This document shows, one piece after another, positions 40,676 through 49,041 of a DNA stretch of 64,000 bases (position 1 is the stretch's first letter; each line of letters starts with the position of its first letter). Below the pieces are notes generated by a model that was not told where the DNA came from, made no database searches, and was given only the letters and a program-made list of their open reading frames with translations. The DNA is from Streptomyces sp. YIM 130001 (GTDB lineage: Bacteria; Actinomycetota; Actinomycetes; Streptomycetales; Streptomycetaceae): NCBI RefSeq assembly GCF_003574445.1, contig NZ_KZ984561.1, positions 1 through 64,000 on the forward strand, written 5' to 3'. Made by a program: the position numbers and the translations under genes.

Positions 40676-41518
40676 TCACGGCCGTGCCGCGGCGGGTGCG
40701 GCGGCGCCGACGATCCGGGTGCCGCCTCGCCCGTCCAACGCGTCGGCGACGGTTTTGGGGTAGCGGCCGTCGGCGATCCGTACGTCCTCGACTCCGGCCT
40801 CCAACGCCTCGCGCGCCGCGGTGAGTTTGACGGTCATGCCGCCGCCGACCGCCGGGTCACGGCCGTCGTGCGTGCGGTACTCCGTGTGTACCGATCCCGG
40901 GTCGGAGCTGTCGGCGAGCACGCCCGGTGCGCCGGTGAGCAGTACCAGCCGCTGGGCACCCATCGCCGCGGCGACGCAGGCGGCGACCCGGTCGGCGTTG
41001 ACGTTGACGGGCCGGCCGTCCTCGGCGAGTGCGGGCGGTGACAGTACGGGCACCATCCCGTCGGCCAGCAAGGTGTGCAGCAGCGGCGTCTTGACCGAGG
41101 AGATCCGGCCGCTGCGGTCGTCGCGGACCACCACGGTCCGGCCGTCGACGACGGAGCGCAGCGCGGTCTTGCGCCGGGCGCGCAGCAGGCCGGCGTCGAG
41201 TCCGGTCAGTCCGACGGCGGGCACGGCGAGACGAGCCAGTTCCAGCAGCAGCGCCGGTTTGGCCTTCCCGGCGAGTGCCAGGGTGAGGACTTCGAGTGTG
41301 GCCGGGTCGGTGCGCCGGCTGACGGTGCCGTCCGGTGCCACCAGTTCACCGAGCGGCACGCCGAGGCGGCCGGCCAGTTCGGTGACCATCGCGGATCCGC
41401 CGTGCACCAGGACGACCTGCCTGCCTTCGCGGACCAGGTCGGCCACACCGGCGCATACTGCCTCGGTCTGCACTTCTGCGGTGCCGCCGCACTTCACCAC
41501 GGTCAGTCCCGTGCCCAC
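40676..41518 (-). CDS. lysZ: LysZ/ArgB-like amino-acid kinase (AmCP pathway)
   Basis: A protein of 280 residues of the amino acid kinase family: VVKCGGTAEV, VLVHGGSAMV, SPPALAEDGRPVNVNADRVA and GGMTVKLTAA are ArgB/LysZ blocks. In LysW pathways this enzyme phosphorylates the distal carboxylate of the amino acid held on the carrier protein. With AmCP, LysX- and LysY-like genes beside it, this role is much more likely than arginine synthesis. GTG 41518 follows AAGGAG. It overlaps the possible GTG start of the M20 gene. Confidence 0.85.
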   Translation of the reverse strand: MGTGLTVVKCGGTAEVQTEAVCAGVADLVREGRQVVLVHGGSAMVTELAGRLGVPLGELVAPDGTVSRRTDPATLEVLTLALAGKAKPALLLELARLAVPAVGLTGLDAGLLRARRKTALRSVVDGRTVVVRDDRSGRISSVKTPLLHTLLADGMVPVLSPPALAEDGRPVNVNADRVAACVAAAMGAQRLVLLTGAPGVLADSSDPGSVHTEYRTHDGRDPAVGGGMTVKLTAAREALEAGVEDVRIADGRYPKTVADALDGRGGTRIVGAAAPAAARP

Positions 41519-41646
41519 GCGGTCTCCTTCCTGAGTGGATGTACCGGACGCTGTGCGCTTCGGTTGTGGCCGGTGCCGTCCGCGGGACGGACGGCCGGAA
41601 GGCTCGCGGCCGGGTCGGGAGCCGGCGAGCCGTTCCGGACACCGCT

Positions 41647-42672
41647 CTAGACGGGGTGCAGGCCGGGGAATTCGAGGCCGAGGTTCTCCGGCCATCCCAT
41701 GCGCACGTTCAGGCACTGAACCGCGCCGCCTGCGCCGCCTTTGACGAGGTTGTCCAGCGCTGCGACGGCCACCACGGTGGACGTGGCCGGGTCGGTGGCG
41801 AATCCGACGTCGCAGTAGTTGGTGCCGGACAGGATCTTGGGCTCGGGAAGCCGGTAGAGGCCGCGGCGCTGGGCGATGATGCGGACGAAGGGTTCGTCCT
41901 GGTAGTGGCCGCGGTACAGCCGCCGTACCGCCTTGTCGTCCAGGGGTTCGCGCACCGGCACCCGGCAGACCACCTGGGCACCGCGTACCGCCTCCACGCC
42001 GGTCGCGCCCATCCGTGCCTCGATGCCGGTCGCCTGCGCGATCTCGGCTTCGTGCCGGTGGCCCGTGGGTGCGAACAGCCGCATGGTGCCGCTGCGTTCG
42101 GCGTGCAGGTTCATCTGCTCTGCGCGCACGCCGGAGCCGCTCGAACCGATCCGCCCGTCCACCGTTACGGGTCCGTCGACCACGCCCGCCTCGGCGAGGG
42201 GGCGCAGTGCCAGGATCGATGCGACGGCCATGCAGCCGGGCATGCTGATGGCGTCGGCTCCGGCCAGTTCGGCGCGGTGTGTCTCCGGCAGTCCGGGGAC
42301 GAACGAGGCGAGCAACTCGGGTGCGGTGTGCGCCGTTTTGTAATAGCGCTCGTAGAGTTCCGGGTCCCGCAGCCGGAAGTCGGATCCGAGGTCGATCAGG
42401 CACTTGGCCTGTTCGCGCAATCGGGGTACGAGTTCCAGGCCGGCGGCCTGACCGACTGCCACGAACACCACGTCGTGATCACCCAGCGCGTCGGGGCCGA
42501 TGAACGTGAGGTCGGTCCGGCCGCGCAGGTTCGGGTGGACGCGGTCCACCCTGCTGCCTGCGAGCCTGGTGGACACCGCGGCGGCCACCCGCACCTCTCG
42601 GTGGTCGAGCAGCAACCGCAGCAGTTCACCGCCGATGTAGCCCGAGGCCCCGACTACCGCGACATCGATCAC
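41647..42672 (-). CDS. lysY: LysY/ArgC-like semialdehyde-forming reductase (AmCP pathway)
   Basis: A protein of 341 residues. The NAD(P)-binding motif is AVVGASGYIGGELLRLLLDH, the catalytic Cys is in SMPGCMAVASI, and NNAxR-type and active-site His regions occur in LFAPTGHRHEAEIAQ and GHYQDEPFVRI. It reduces the acyl phosphate made by the kinase to the semialdehyde while the substrate stays on the AmCP. GTG 42672 starts two bases after the AmCP stop, so the carrier and reductase are translated together. Confidence 0.88.
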   Translation of the reverse strand: MIDVAVVGASGYIGGELLRLLLDHREVRVAAAVSTRLAGSRVDRVHPNLRGRTDLTFIGPDALGDHDVVFVAVGQAAGLELVPRLREQAKCLIDLGSDFRLRDPELYERYYKTAHTAPELLASFVPGLPETHRAELAGADAISMPGCMAVASILALRPLAEAGVVDGPVTVDGRIGSSGSGVRAEQMNLHAERSGTMRLFAPTGHRHEAEIAQATGIEARMGATGVEAVRGAQVVCRVPVREPLDDKAVRRLYRGHYQDEPFVRIIAQRRGLYRLPEPKILSGTNYCDVGFATDPATSTVVAVAALDNLVKGGAGGAVQCLNVRMGWPENLGLEFPGLHPV

Positions 42673-42674
42673 GG

Positions 42675-42860
42675 CTACTCGCCCCAGTCCTCGTCGGCGT
42701 CGGGTGCCAGCGCCAGCAGCAGCGGTGACACTCCCACGACCTCGAGTTCGGCCGCGCACTCCGGGCATTCGACGATCTCGCCGGCCCGTGCGTCGCTCTC
42801 CACTCCTACCCGGCCCTCGCACTCCGGGCAGGCTTCCACGGTCGTCTCCGCTGTGGGCAT
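42675..42860 (-). CDS. lysW: Amino-group carrier protein (LysW-like AmCP)
   Basis: A protein of 61 residues. Two CPEC knuckles (ACPECEGRV and VECPECAAE) form the zinc ribbon, followed by an acidic stretch. The C-terminus is EDWGE, the hallmark of LysW carriers, whose terminal Glu side-chain carboxylate forms an isopeptide with the amino group of the substrate. Strong ribosome binding site AGGAGGAGAGG before ATG 42860. It is the first gene of the minus-strand run AmCP, LysY-, LysZ-, M20, FAAL-NRPS, acylase, membrane protein. No other LysW-like gene or lysine/arginine pathway genes are seen here, which points to secondary metabolism. Confidence 0.93.
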   Translation of the reverse strand: MPTAETTVEACPECEGRVGVESDARAGEIVECPECAAELEVVGVSPLLLALAPDADEDWGE

Positions 42861-43005
42861 AAGGTCCTCTCCTCCTGGTCGGACACCTGCGGGCCTCAGC
42901 TTCGTTCCTGCGCCGTGACCCCAGTAGTCAGGTAGATCCCGGACTTGTGGGCCGGGGCAGGGTCGGCAAATACTCTGAGGCTCCGTCCGCACGACTAGGA
43001 GTGAC
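42861..43005. promoter_or_regulatory. Divergent promoter region between AmCP and VOC genes
   Basis: 145 bases separate the divergent starts at 42860 (minus) and 43006 (plus). Both operon promoters should lie here. No operator repeat is obvious by eye. Confidence 0.5.
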
Positions 43006-43401
43006 ATGACGAGCAGATTCACGGAACTGGCAGTCGACTGTCGCGATCCGGAGAGGCTCGCGGCCTTCTGGTGCGAGGTCTTGGGCTTCGAGGTGATCGA
43101 CCGGAGCGAGGGCAAGGTCGAGATCGGCTCCTGGGTGCCGACCGTCGAGGAGGTCCGGGCCCGTCAGATGCCGCCCACGGTGCTGTTCATCGAGGTGCCC
43201 GAGGGCAGGTCGGTGAAGAACCGGCTTCACCTCGACGTCAGTCCGATCGACCGCAGTACCGACGACGAGGCGAACAGGCTGCTCGCCCTCGGGGCCACCA
43301 GGGCCGATGTCGGGCAGGGCCCGGACCGGAAATGGGTGGTCATGGCCGACCCCGAGGGCAACGAGTTCTGTGTGCTGCGCAGCCTGGCCCCGAAGAGCTA
43401 G
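43006..43401 (+). CDS. VOC (glyoxalase/bleomycin-resistance-like) protein
   Basis: A protein of 131 residues with two beta-alpha-beta-beta-beta modules: FTELAVDCRDPERLAAFWCE, LGFEVIDRSEGKVEIGS, then VKNRLHLDVSPIDRS and WVVMADPEGNEFCVLRS. The pattern His/Glu metal-site residues plus the DPEGNEFC end is standard for this superfamily, which includes antibiotic-binding resistance proteins and isomerases. It is one of only two plus-strand genes inside the cluster, opposite the AmCP operon. A self-protection role by drug binding is possible, but no residue proves it. Confidence 0.8.
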   Translation: MTSRFTELAVDCRDPERLAAFWCEVLGFEVIDRSEGKVEIGSWVPTVEEVRARQMPPTVLFIEVPEGRSVKNRLHLDVSPIDRSTDDEANRLLALGATRADVGQGPDRKWVVMADPEGNEFCVLRSLAPKS

Positions 43402-43414
43402 GGCGTCGTTCGGA

Positions 43415-44461
43415 TCAGCGGGGAACGGGCCGTGCGAGGAGATCGAGGGCGCGGTCCTGGTCGGCCAGGAGCGCCGCGGACCTGCGCTCGAGGTCGTCCG
43501 CCGCTGCCGCGGTGTCGGCACGGGCGTTGGCGACGATGATCCGTACCGCGCTCCAGTGGTGGGCGACCCGCTCCACCTGACGGGATGCCTCCGTCAATTC
43601 GGGCCGGCCGAAGGTGTGGCCCGCGGCGGCGAGCCAGTCGGCGTGCACTCCGGTCTCGGCGAGTACGGTGCCGGCCACGACGAAGGTCTCGTCCACCACC
43701 TCGGTATCGCCGCCCGTGCGCATCCGCGCTGCGGCGGCGTCGAGGTAGCGGGCCAGGCCGCGGCGCCCGGCGAACAGTTCCGCGCCGTCGTCGGCGTATC
43801 CGTCCCGCAGGGTGCGATCGCCTTCCAGCGCGGCCACGTTGGCGCTGATCACCGTGCGCACATGGTCGAGGTCCCAGGGCGGCATGTCGGGGCCGACCGT
43901 GACCTCCAGCCATCGCCCGTCGATCGGATTGCGGGTGAAGAACAGGTCCCGGTCGTGGTCCTCGGGGTTGGCCGAGGCGCGTGCGGCGGCGAACTCGGCT
44001 CGTGTGATGGCGCCTTGGAAGCGTGGCGGCACCGGATCGGCCAGCAGCACCTCGTCCCGTTCGTCGTCGAACCCGTACACGGTCAGCAGGTGGTTGGTGT
44101 GCACGTCCCGGTATGCCGGACGGAAAGGCAGATGGAAGTTGTCGACCGCCGCGGCGACGGCGTGTCCGTCCCTGAGCGCGTCGCGTACTTGTGTCCAGGC
44201 CGTCTCGGGGTCCGGTGGGCGGTGCCAGCGCGATGTCACCGGATGGTGCGGGGCCACTGCCCCGAGCAGCGACTCGACGCCGAAGGGGACGTAGTACTCC
44301 TCGCGCCGCAGATCGCCCGACCGGTAGCCGAATCCCCAGGCCGCGCCGAGTACGTGGAGCGGGTCGGCGCCATGGCAGCCGAGCAGCACCCCCATCGTCG
44401 CGTGCAGGCAGTGTCCGAGGTCGTGGCGCCACGGCCGCACGTTGTCCAGCTCGACTCTCAT
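43415..44461 (-). CDS. BtrH-like acyltransferase (cysteine-protease fold)
   Basis: A protein of 348 residues. The N-terminal BtrH_N-type domain shows GHCLHATMGVLLGCHG with the probable nucleophile Cys, HTNHLLTVYGFDDERDEVLL with the His, and an Asp in ADPVPP. The C-terminal half is helical (DUF4872-like). In butirosin synthesis BtrH moves an acyl group from a carrier protein to an amine. Here it could transfer a peptidyl or acyl group from a carrier to the amine of an AmCP-derived amino acid, which matters because the NRPSs lack a release domain. ATG 44461 overlaps the stop of the upstream gene (ATGA). Confidence 0.75.
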   Translation of the reverse strand: MRVELDNVRPWRHDLGHCLHATMGVLLGCHGADPLHVLGAAWGFGYRSGDLRREEYYVPFGVESLLGAVAPHHPVTSRWHRPPDPETAWTQVRDALRDGHAVAAAVDNFHLPFRPAYRDVHTNHLLTVYGFDDERDEVLLADPVPPRFQGAITRAEFAAARASANPEDHDRDLFFTRNPIDGRWLEVTVGPDMPPWDLDHVRTVISANVAALEGDRTLRDGYADDGAELFAGRRGLARYLDAAAARMRTGGDTEVVDETFVVAGTVLAETGVHADWLAAAGHTFGRPELTEASRQVERVAHHWSAVRIIVANARADTAAAADDLERRSAALLADQDRALDLLARPVPR

Positions 44462-45057
44462 GCCGCCTCCGTCACCAGGGTCAGCGCGAACAGATGCATG
44501 GCCGGGTTGTGGGGCAGGACGAGCGCGCTCAATCCGTCGGCCACCGCGAGAGGCACCCGCTGGTGCCAGATCGACGGGCTCATCGTGTTCTGCTCGTGTC
44601 TCGGGTACAGCATCGCGGTGGTCCGGAAGGCGAGACGCTCACCGAACCGCGGACCGGTCTGGGGCCAGAAATCCGACAGCCGCAGCCATTGCCTGCGGAC
44701 GGTTCCGTCGGCGTACTCGACGAGCACGCTGTCTTCGGTACGGCGCTCGGCGGCGCCGAGGACGTGGATCCAGTCGGCCCGCACGGCAGGCAGCGGGATG
44801 CGTTGGCCGCGGCAGCGCAGATGGTCCGGCCGCTTCCCGTCGGCCGCGGGGAAGCGAAACGGCACCCGGTCGAGTTCCGTGAGGTTGCCGCAGGGCAGTT
44901 CCTCGGCCGGAAAGGCATTGCCCCAGATGTTGAACGCACCGCGACCGGAGCGGCTGTTCGGTTCGACGCCGACGCTGTCGAGGTAGTCCTCGATCGCGAC
45001 CGGGTGGGCCGCTCCGACCGTGGACCGGACGAGAGTGGGAGTGACGTGCTTGACCAC
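44458..45057 (-). CDS. Unknown beta-sandwich-like protein coupled to the BtrH-like gene
   Basis: A protein of 199 residues. Recognisable patches are NSRSGRGAFNIWGNAFPAEE, VPFRFPAADGKRPDHLRCRG, WIHVLGAAERRTEDSVLVEY, LRLSDFWPQT and LPHNPAMHLFALTLV. The order FNxxGxAFPAEEL, VPFxFP, PDxxxxxGQxIPLP and VxYADGT resembles galactose-binding-like beta-sandwich domains of bacterial glycoside hydrolases, but here it stands alone and without a signal peptide. GTG 45057 follows CCAAGGAGG. It overlaps the BtrH-like gene by ATGA, so the pair should act together. The function is unknown; one idea is a binding partner for the substrate of the transferase. Confidence 0.65.
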   Translation of the reverse strand: MVKHVTPTLVRSTVGAAHPVAIEDYLDSVGVEPNSRSGRGAFNIWGNAFPAEELPCGNLTELDRVPFRFPAADGKRPDHLRCRGQRIPLPAVRADWIHVLGAAERRTEDSVLVEYADGTVRRQWLRLSDFWPQTGPRFGERLAFRTTAMLYPRHEQNTMSPSIWHQRVPLAVADGLSALVLPHNPAMHLFALTLVTEAA

Positions 45058-45093
45058 AGGAACCTCCTTGGAGCACAGGACGCGATACGGACG
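45058..45093. promoter_or_regulatory. Short divergent start region
   Basis: Only 36 bases separate the divergent starts at 45057 (minus) and 45094 (plus). They include the strong minus-strand ribosome binding site. Promoters must overlap the coding regions or lie inside this short space. Confidence 0.4.
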
Positions 45094-45882
45094 GTGGAGA
45101 CGCGTGAGCGTGATCCGGCCGTCATGGAGCGGACCGCGGCGCTGGTCCGGGCCGCGTTCGCCGTGGGCGACCGGTATCCCGGTCTGCCGCCCGCCGACGG
45201 TTCCGCGGAGACGGGCGCCGACGTACTGGCCGAGCTGGAGCGCGGGACACGGATGTGGACGGGCTTGGACCGGCGCGGCGACGTGGTCGGCTGTGTGCGC
45301 GCGATACCCGGCGCGGACGTGTGGGCGGTACGGCGGCTCGCGGTCGCACCGCGGGCCAGGGGCAGGTCGGTCGGACGGCTCTTGATGCACGCGATCGAGG
45401 ACGGTGCGCGCGCCGGTGGTGCGGCACGCGTGGTCCTCGACGCCGTGGTCGAGCGCGGCAACCCGCCGTTCTACTGCCGGCTGGGCTATCGCACCACGGC
45501 TCATTTCCCCGGGCCTGACAAGCCGTTGTCCGAGGTCCGTATGGTGAAGGATCTCGCCGCTGCGGATGAGGAGTTGCCCTATCCGTGGGGCGGCGAGCCC
45601 GTCCCGTTGTGGGACGGGCCGATGCGGGTGTGGTTCGGCGGGCCGCGGGGCAGTGTGGCGCTGCCCGCCCAGACCGGCGCCGCCCTCGAGGCGGGGCTTG
45701 CGGCGCTGGCCGGGCTCGCGGCACTGCATGTGGGCACTCCGGCGCGGTTCCTCGGCGGCGACGGACTCCCCCGCTCCGGTGGCCTCCTGGTGGATTCCCG
45801 GCCCACCGAGGCCGTGCCCGCGTTCCGGATGCCGCGGCGCGTGGACGGCGGTGCGCTCGCGCTGTGGCGCATCGGCGGCTGA
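45094..45882 (+). CDS. GNAT-family N-acetyltransferase with C-terminal extension
   Basis: A protein of 262 residues. The GNAT core occupies the first ~150: ALVRAAFAVGDRYPGLPPAD, WAVRRLAVAPRARGRSVGRLL (acetyl-CoA loop RxxGRSVG), VVLDAVVERGNPPFYCRLGY. A C-terminal part of about 110 residues is rich in Gly/Leu and unassigned. GTG 45094 gives the longest N-terminus; ATG 45124 is possible. It lies between the two minus-strand operons, converging with the transketolase gene (5-base gap). It may acetylate a pathway amine as protecting group or resistance mechanism, both known for this kind of cluster. Confidence 0.8.
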   Translation: METRERDPAVMERTAALVRAAFAVGDRYPGLPPADGSAETGADVLAELERGTRMWTGLDRRGDVVGCVRAIPGADVWAVRRLAVAPRARGRSVGRLLMHAIEDGARAGGAARVVLDAVVERGNPPFYCRLGYRTTAHFPGPDKPLSEVRMVKDLAAADEELPYPWGGEPVPLWDGPMRVWFGGPRGSVALPAQTGAALEAGLAALAGLAALHVGTPARFLGGDGLPRSGGLLVDSRPTEAVPAFRMPRRVDGGALALWRIGG

Positions 45883-45887
45883 GTCCA

Positions 45888-46883
45888 TCAGTTCACCGCT
45901 GCGGTCAGCAGCCGGGCCTCGGCGACGATCCGTTCCGGGGTGATTCCGGCGTGCTCGAGCAGGTCGAGCTCTCCGCCGACCCGGTCGCTGAACCGGTCGG
46001 GCACCCCGATCCTGCGCACCGGGCAGCCGCCGCGGGCTGCGACGGTCTCGCAGACCGCGCTGCCCAGTCCGCCGACGACCAGGTGGTCCTCGATCGTGAT
46101 GATGCCGCGGGTCTCGGCCGCTGCGCGCAGGACCGCTTCCTCGTCCAACGGTTTGATGGTGTGCATGTTGAGCACACGGGCCCGGATGCCTGCGGCGGCC
46201 AGCGTCTCGGCGGCGCGCAGCGCCATCACCACCGGATACGGCCCGGAAGCGATGAGCGTGACGTCGTCGCCGTCGGCGAGGGTCACGGCCCGGCCGATGC
46301 GGAAGTCGTAGGGCTGCCGGTAGACGAGTGGTGTTTCGGTGCGGCCCAACCGCAGGAAGACCGGGCCGGGAAGGCCGGCGGAGGCGATCAGTGCCTGTTC
46401 CGCCTCCACCGCGTCGGCGGGCACCAGCACGGTGAGGTTGGGCATCAGCCGCATGATCCCGAGGTCGTCCACCGCGTGGTGGGTGGGCCCGTAGTGTCCG
46501 GCGGACAGGCCGCCGTGGGAGACGACGATGCGCACGGGCAGGTCGTTGCCCGCCACGTCCACCTTGATCTGCTCGCAGGCGCGGGTCGCTGCGAAGCCGC
46601 TCAGGGTGTGCGCGAACGGTACGAGACCGGCGGCCGCCATGCCCGCGGCCGTGCCGATCAGGTTGGACTCGGCGATGCCCACGTTGACGTACTGCTCGGG
46701 CAGGTCGGCGAAGAGGCTCTCCAGTCCGCCGACGTCGGAGTCCACACACATGATCCGCGGGTCGCGCCGGGCCAGGTCGACGAGCGCGAGCCGGCAGATC
46801 TCCCGGCTCGGTCCCCCGTACCGTTCCTGCCACGAGGGTTCCTGCTCGGAGGGCGCCTCCTGGGCGATCGTCAGCTCGGTCAC
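45888..46883 (-). CDS. Transketolase, C-terminal subunit (pyrimidine-binding plus C domain)
   Basis: A protein of 331 residues. The pyrimidine-binding domain starts at REICRLALVDLARRDPRIMC and includes CVDSDVGGLESLF, QYVNVGIAESNLIGTAAGMA (catalytic Glu) and SHGGLSAGHYGPTHHAVDD; a transketolase C domain follows (DDVTLIASGPYPVVMALRAA). GTG 46883 overlaps the stop of the N-terminal subunit (GTGA). Split transketolases of this form serve specialised two-carbon transfers. In the AmCP pathway of Streptomyces the pair adds a C2 unit to the carrier-bound semialdehyde. Confidence 0.9.
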   Translation of the reverse strand: MTELTIAQEAPSEQEPSWQERYGGPSREICRLALVDLARRDPRIMCVDSDVGGLESLFADLPEQYVNVGIAESNLIGTAAGMAAAGLVPFAHTLSGFAATRACEQIKVDVAGNDLPVRIVVSHGGLSAGHYGPTHHAVDDLGIMRLMPNLTVLVPADAVEAEQALIASAGLPGPVFLRLGRTETPLVYRQPYDFRIGRAVTLADGDDVTLIASGPYPVVMALRAAETLAAAGIRARVLNMHTIKPLDEEAVLRAAAETRGIITIEDHLVVGGLGSAVCETVAARGGCPVRRIGVPDRFSDRVGGELDLLEHAGITPERIVAEARLLTAAVN

Positions 46884-47716
46884 TGTTGTCGCTCCCTGCG
46901 GTTGCGGAGTCCCGCCAACGCGCGCAGGTGGAGCTTCGGCGTCAGCTTGACGAAATGGCTCTTCTTGCGGTCCTCGAGCATCGGGACGCCACGGCCCTTG
47001 ACCGTGCGGGCCAGTACGACCGTGGGCCGTCCCTCGGTGTCCGGCAGCCCGTCGAAGGTGGTGAGCAGCGCGTTCAGGTCGTGTCCGTCCACCTCGCGTA
47101 CGGCCCAGCCGAAGGCGCGCCAGCGGTCGGCCAGCGGTTCCAGCGACAGGCACTCCTCCGTGGTGCCGCTGATCTGCCAGCCGTTGCGGTCCACTACGGC
47201 GATCAGGTTGTCCAGGCGGTGGTGGGCCGCGCCCATCACCGCCTCCCATACCGAGCCCTCCTGGAGTTCGCCGTCGCCGAGCAGTGCGAACGCCCGGGCG
47301 GGGCTGCCGAGTCGGCGGGCGGCGAGTGCGGTGCCCGCGGCCAGCGAGAGGCCGTGGCCCAGGGAGCCGGTGGGGAATTCCACGCCCTCGACGCGGCGTA
47401 GCGGATGGGCGGCGAGCCGGCTTCCCGGTTTCGCGTAGTCGGCGCATTCCTCGGCCGGGATGAATCCGTACTCGGCGAGCACGGCGTACAGGGCTGCGCC
47501 CGCGTGGCCCTTGCTGAGCACGAAGCGGTCGCGGTCGGGCCAGTCGGGGCTCTCGGGTCGTACGCGCAGCACCGAGCCGTAGAGCACGGTCAGCAGGTCG
47601 GTGGCGGAGAGGCTGCCACCGAGGTGGGTGCCGGTCTCGCCGGCCCCCATCTCCAGCACGCGCTCGCGTATTCGGTGCGCCCGTTCGGCGAGCACGTCGA
47701 CGTCGTCTGTGCTCAT
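46880..47716 (-). CDS. Transketolase, N-terminal subunit (thiamine diphosphate-binding)
   Basis: A protein of 278 residues. RIRERVLEMGAGETGTHLGG, FVLSKGHAGAALYAVLAEYG, GSLGHGLSLAAGTALAAR and the TPP motif LLGDGELQEGSVWEAVMGAA with LIAVVDRNG are all present. ATG 47716 overlaps the aminotransferase stop (ATGA), and its own stop overlaps the partner subunit. The two subunits together make one full transketolase. Confidence 0.92.
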   Translation of the reverse strand: MSTDDVDVLAERAHRIRERVLEMGAGETGTHLGGSLSATDLLTVLYGSVLRVRPESPDWPDRDRFVLSKGHAGAALYAVLAEYGFIPAEECADYAKPGSRLAAHPLRRVEGVEFPTGSLGHGLSLAAGTALAARRLGSPARAFALLGDGELQEGSVWEAVMGAAHHRLDNLIAVVDRNGWQISGTTEECLSLEPLADRWRAFGWAVREVDGHDLNALLTTFDGLPDTEGRPTVVLARTVKGRGVPMLEDRKKSHFVKLTPKLHLRALAGLRNRRERQQ

Positions 47717-49041
47717 CGCACGGCCTCCGACGGGGTGGGGCTCATCGCACGGGCGAGCGTCGCCACCTGGTCGAGGTTCGCCCAGACCTTCTCGAACGCG
47801 GCCGCGCAGTCCTGGAGGACCGGGCCTGCGGCCGGGTTGAGGTGCCAGCGCTGGAGGGTCAGGGAGTCCTCGATGACGGCGAGGGTGTTCGGGTAGGTGT
47901 CGGTCGGCCCGTACTCGCCGGGCCGCAGTTTCCACGGGTATCCGCCGAAGCCCTTGCGGCTCACGAGCGCCTCCTGCTCGGGCAGGGGGACGGGCTGGTA
48001 CTGCTGGAGCGGAACGCCCTCTGCGCGCATCACCCGCTCGACGGCGGCACGGACTGCGCCCGGTGAAGCGTCCTCGATGCCCATCCGTCCGGGAGAGAAG
48101 CGGAAGCGGAGGATGTGCCAGGCGTGCGTGCGGTCGTCGGGGCAGTGCGGTGTCTGGAGGCCGGGCAGCACGCTGAGCCGGTCGAGCATGGCCCGGACAT
48201 TGCGGTCACGGGCCTGGTGGTACTCCTCGAGCCGGTCGAGCTGGCAGCGGGTGAAGGCCGCCTGGATGGCGCTGAGTTTGGCGTTGCCGGCCAGTTCGTG
48301 GGAGATGTAGTCGCGCTTGCCGCGTCCTTCGAGCTGTTCGCCGAACTGGCGGTGGCGCAGCAGCCGGTTGTGCAGGGCGGAGTCGTCCGTGGTGATGAGG
48401 CCGCCCTCCCCGCAGGTCGGCAGGTTCTTGACCACGTTGAGGCTGAAGGCGGCTACGTCGCCGAGCGCGCCGGTGCGGGTTCCGCGGTACTGCGCGGCGT
48501 GGGCCTGGGCGGCGTCCTCGACGAGCAGCAGATCGTGGCGGCGGGCGAGATCGTTCAGCTCGTCCATGTCGCAGGGCAGTCCGTGCAGATGGACGGCGAG
48601 GATCGCGGCGGTGCGTGGGGTGATGGCCGCGGCGGCGGCGCGCGGGTCCATGGTGAAGGTGACCGGGTCGATGTCCACGAAGACGGGGACGACGAGCCGG
48701 TGCACCGGGGCCACGGCGCTCGCGATGAACGACAGCGCAGGGACCAGGATTTCCGAGCCCGGTTCGACTCCGGCGGCGGCGAGGGCGAGTTCCAGTGCGG
48801 TGGTGCCGTTGGAGACCGCCGCGCAGTGTGCGGTGCCCACCAGGTCGGCCCACTCGCGCTCGAGGAGCTGCACTTGTCCGGAGCCGGGGTTGTTCGAGGT
48901 GAACTGGCCGCTGTCGAGTACGCCGACGACCGCGTGGCGCTCGGCGTCGGTGATCACCGGCCAGCCGACCAGGTCCTTCGCGGCCCGTTCCCGTGGGACG
49001 GCGCGGGGACCGCCGAACATAGCCAGCCCGTTACGGGTCAT
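47713..49041 (-). CDS. DegT/DnrJ/EryC1/StrS-type aminotransferase
   Basis: A protein of 442 residues. The PLP fold shows AVSNGTTALELALAAAGVEP, VPALSFIASAVAP, LVEDAAQAHAAQYRG and FSLNVVKNLPTCGEGGLITT, where the Lys is the Schiff-base residue. Enzymes of this type aminate keto groups of sugars and keto acids. Next to the transketolase subunits it is the logical enzyme to aminate the new ketone (C6) of the AmCP-bound intermediate, giving the second amino group of a DADH-like residue. ATG 49041 overlaps the stop of the 93-residue gene (ATGA). Confidence 0.9.
   Translation of the reverse strand: MTRNGLAMFGGPRAVPRERAAKDLVGWPVITDAERHAVVGVLDSGQFTSNNPGSGQVQLLEREWADLVGTAHCAAVSNGTTALELALAAAGVEPGSEILVPALSFIASAVAPVHRLVVPVFVDIDPVTFTMDPRAAAAAITPRTAAILAVHLHGLPCDMDELNDLARRHDLLLVEDAAQAHAAQYRGTRTGALGDVAAFSLNVVKNLPTCGEGGLITTDDSALHNRLLRHRQFGEQLEGRGKRDYISHELAGNAKLSAIQAAFTRCQLDRLEEYHQARDRNVRAMLDRLSVLPGLQTPHCPDDRTHAWHILRFRFSPGRMGIEDASPGAVRAAVERVMRAEGVPLQQYQPVPLPEQEALVSRKGFGGYPWKLRPGEYGPTDTYPNTLAVIEDSLTLQRWHLNPAAGPVLQDCAAAFEKVWANLDQVATLARAMSPTPSEAVR

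Noticed and set aside
40676-42860. Primary lysine or arginine biosynthesis genes
   Set aside because: The carrier, transketolase and NRPS context, and the absence of other lys/arg genes, point to a specialised pathway.
44458-46833. 791-codon minus-strand frame
   Set aside because: Only the last 199 codons are real. The rest is antisense to the GNAT gene and out of frame with the transketolase gene.
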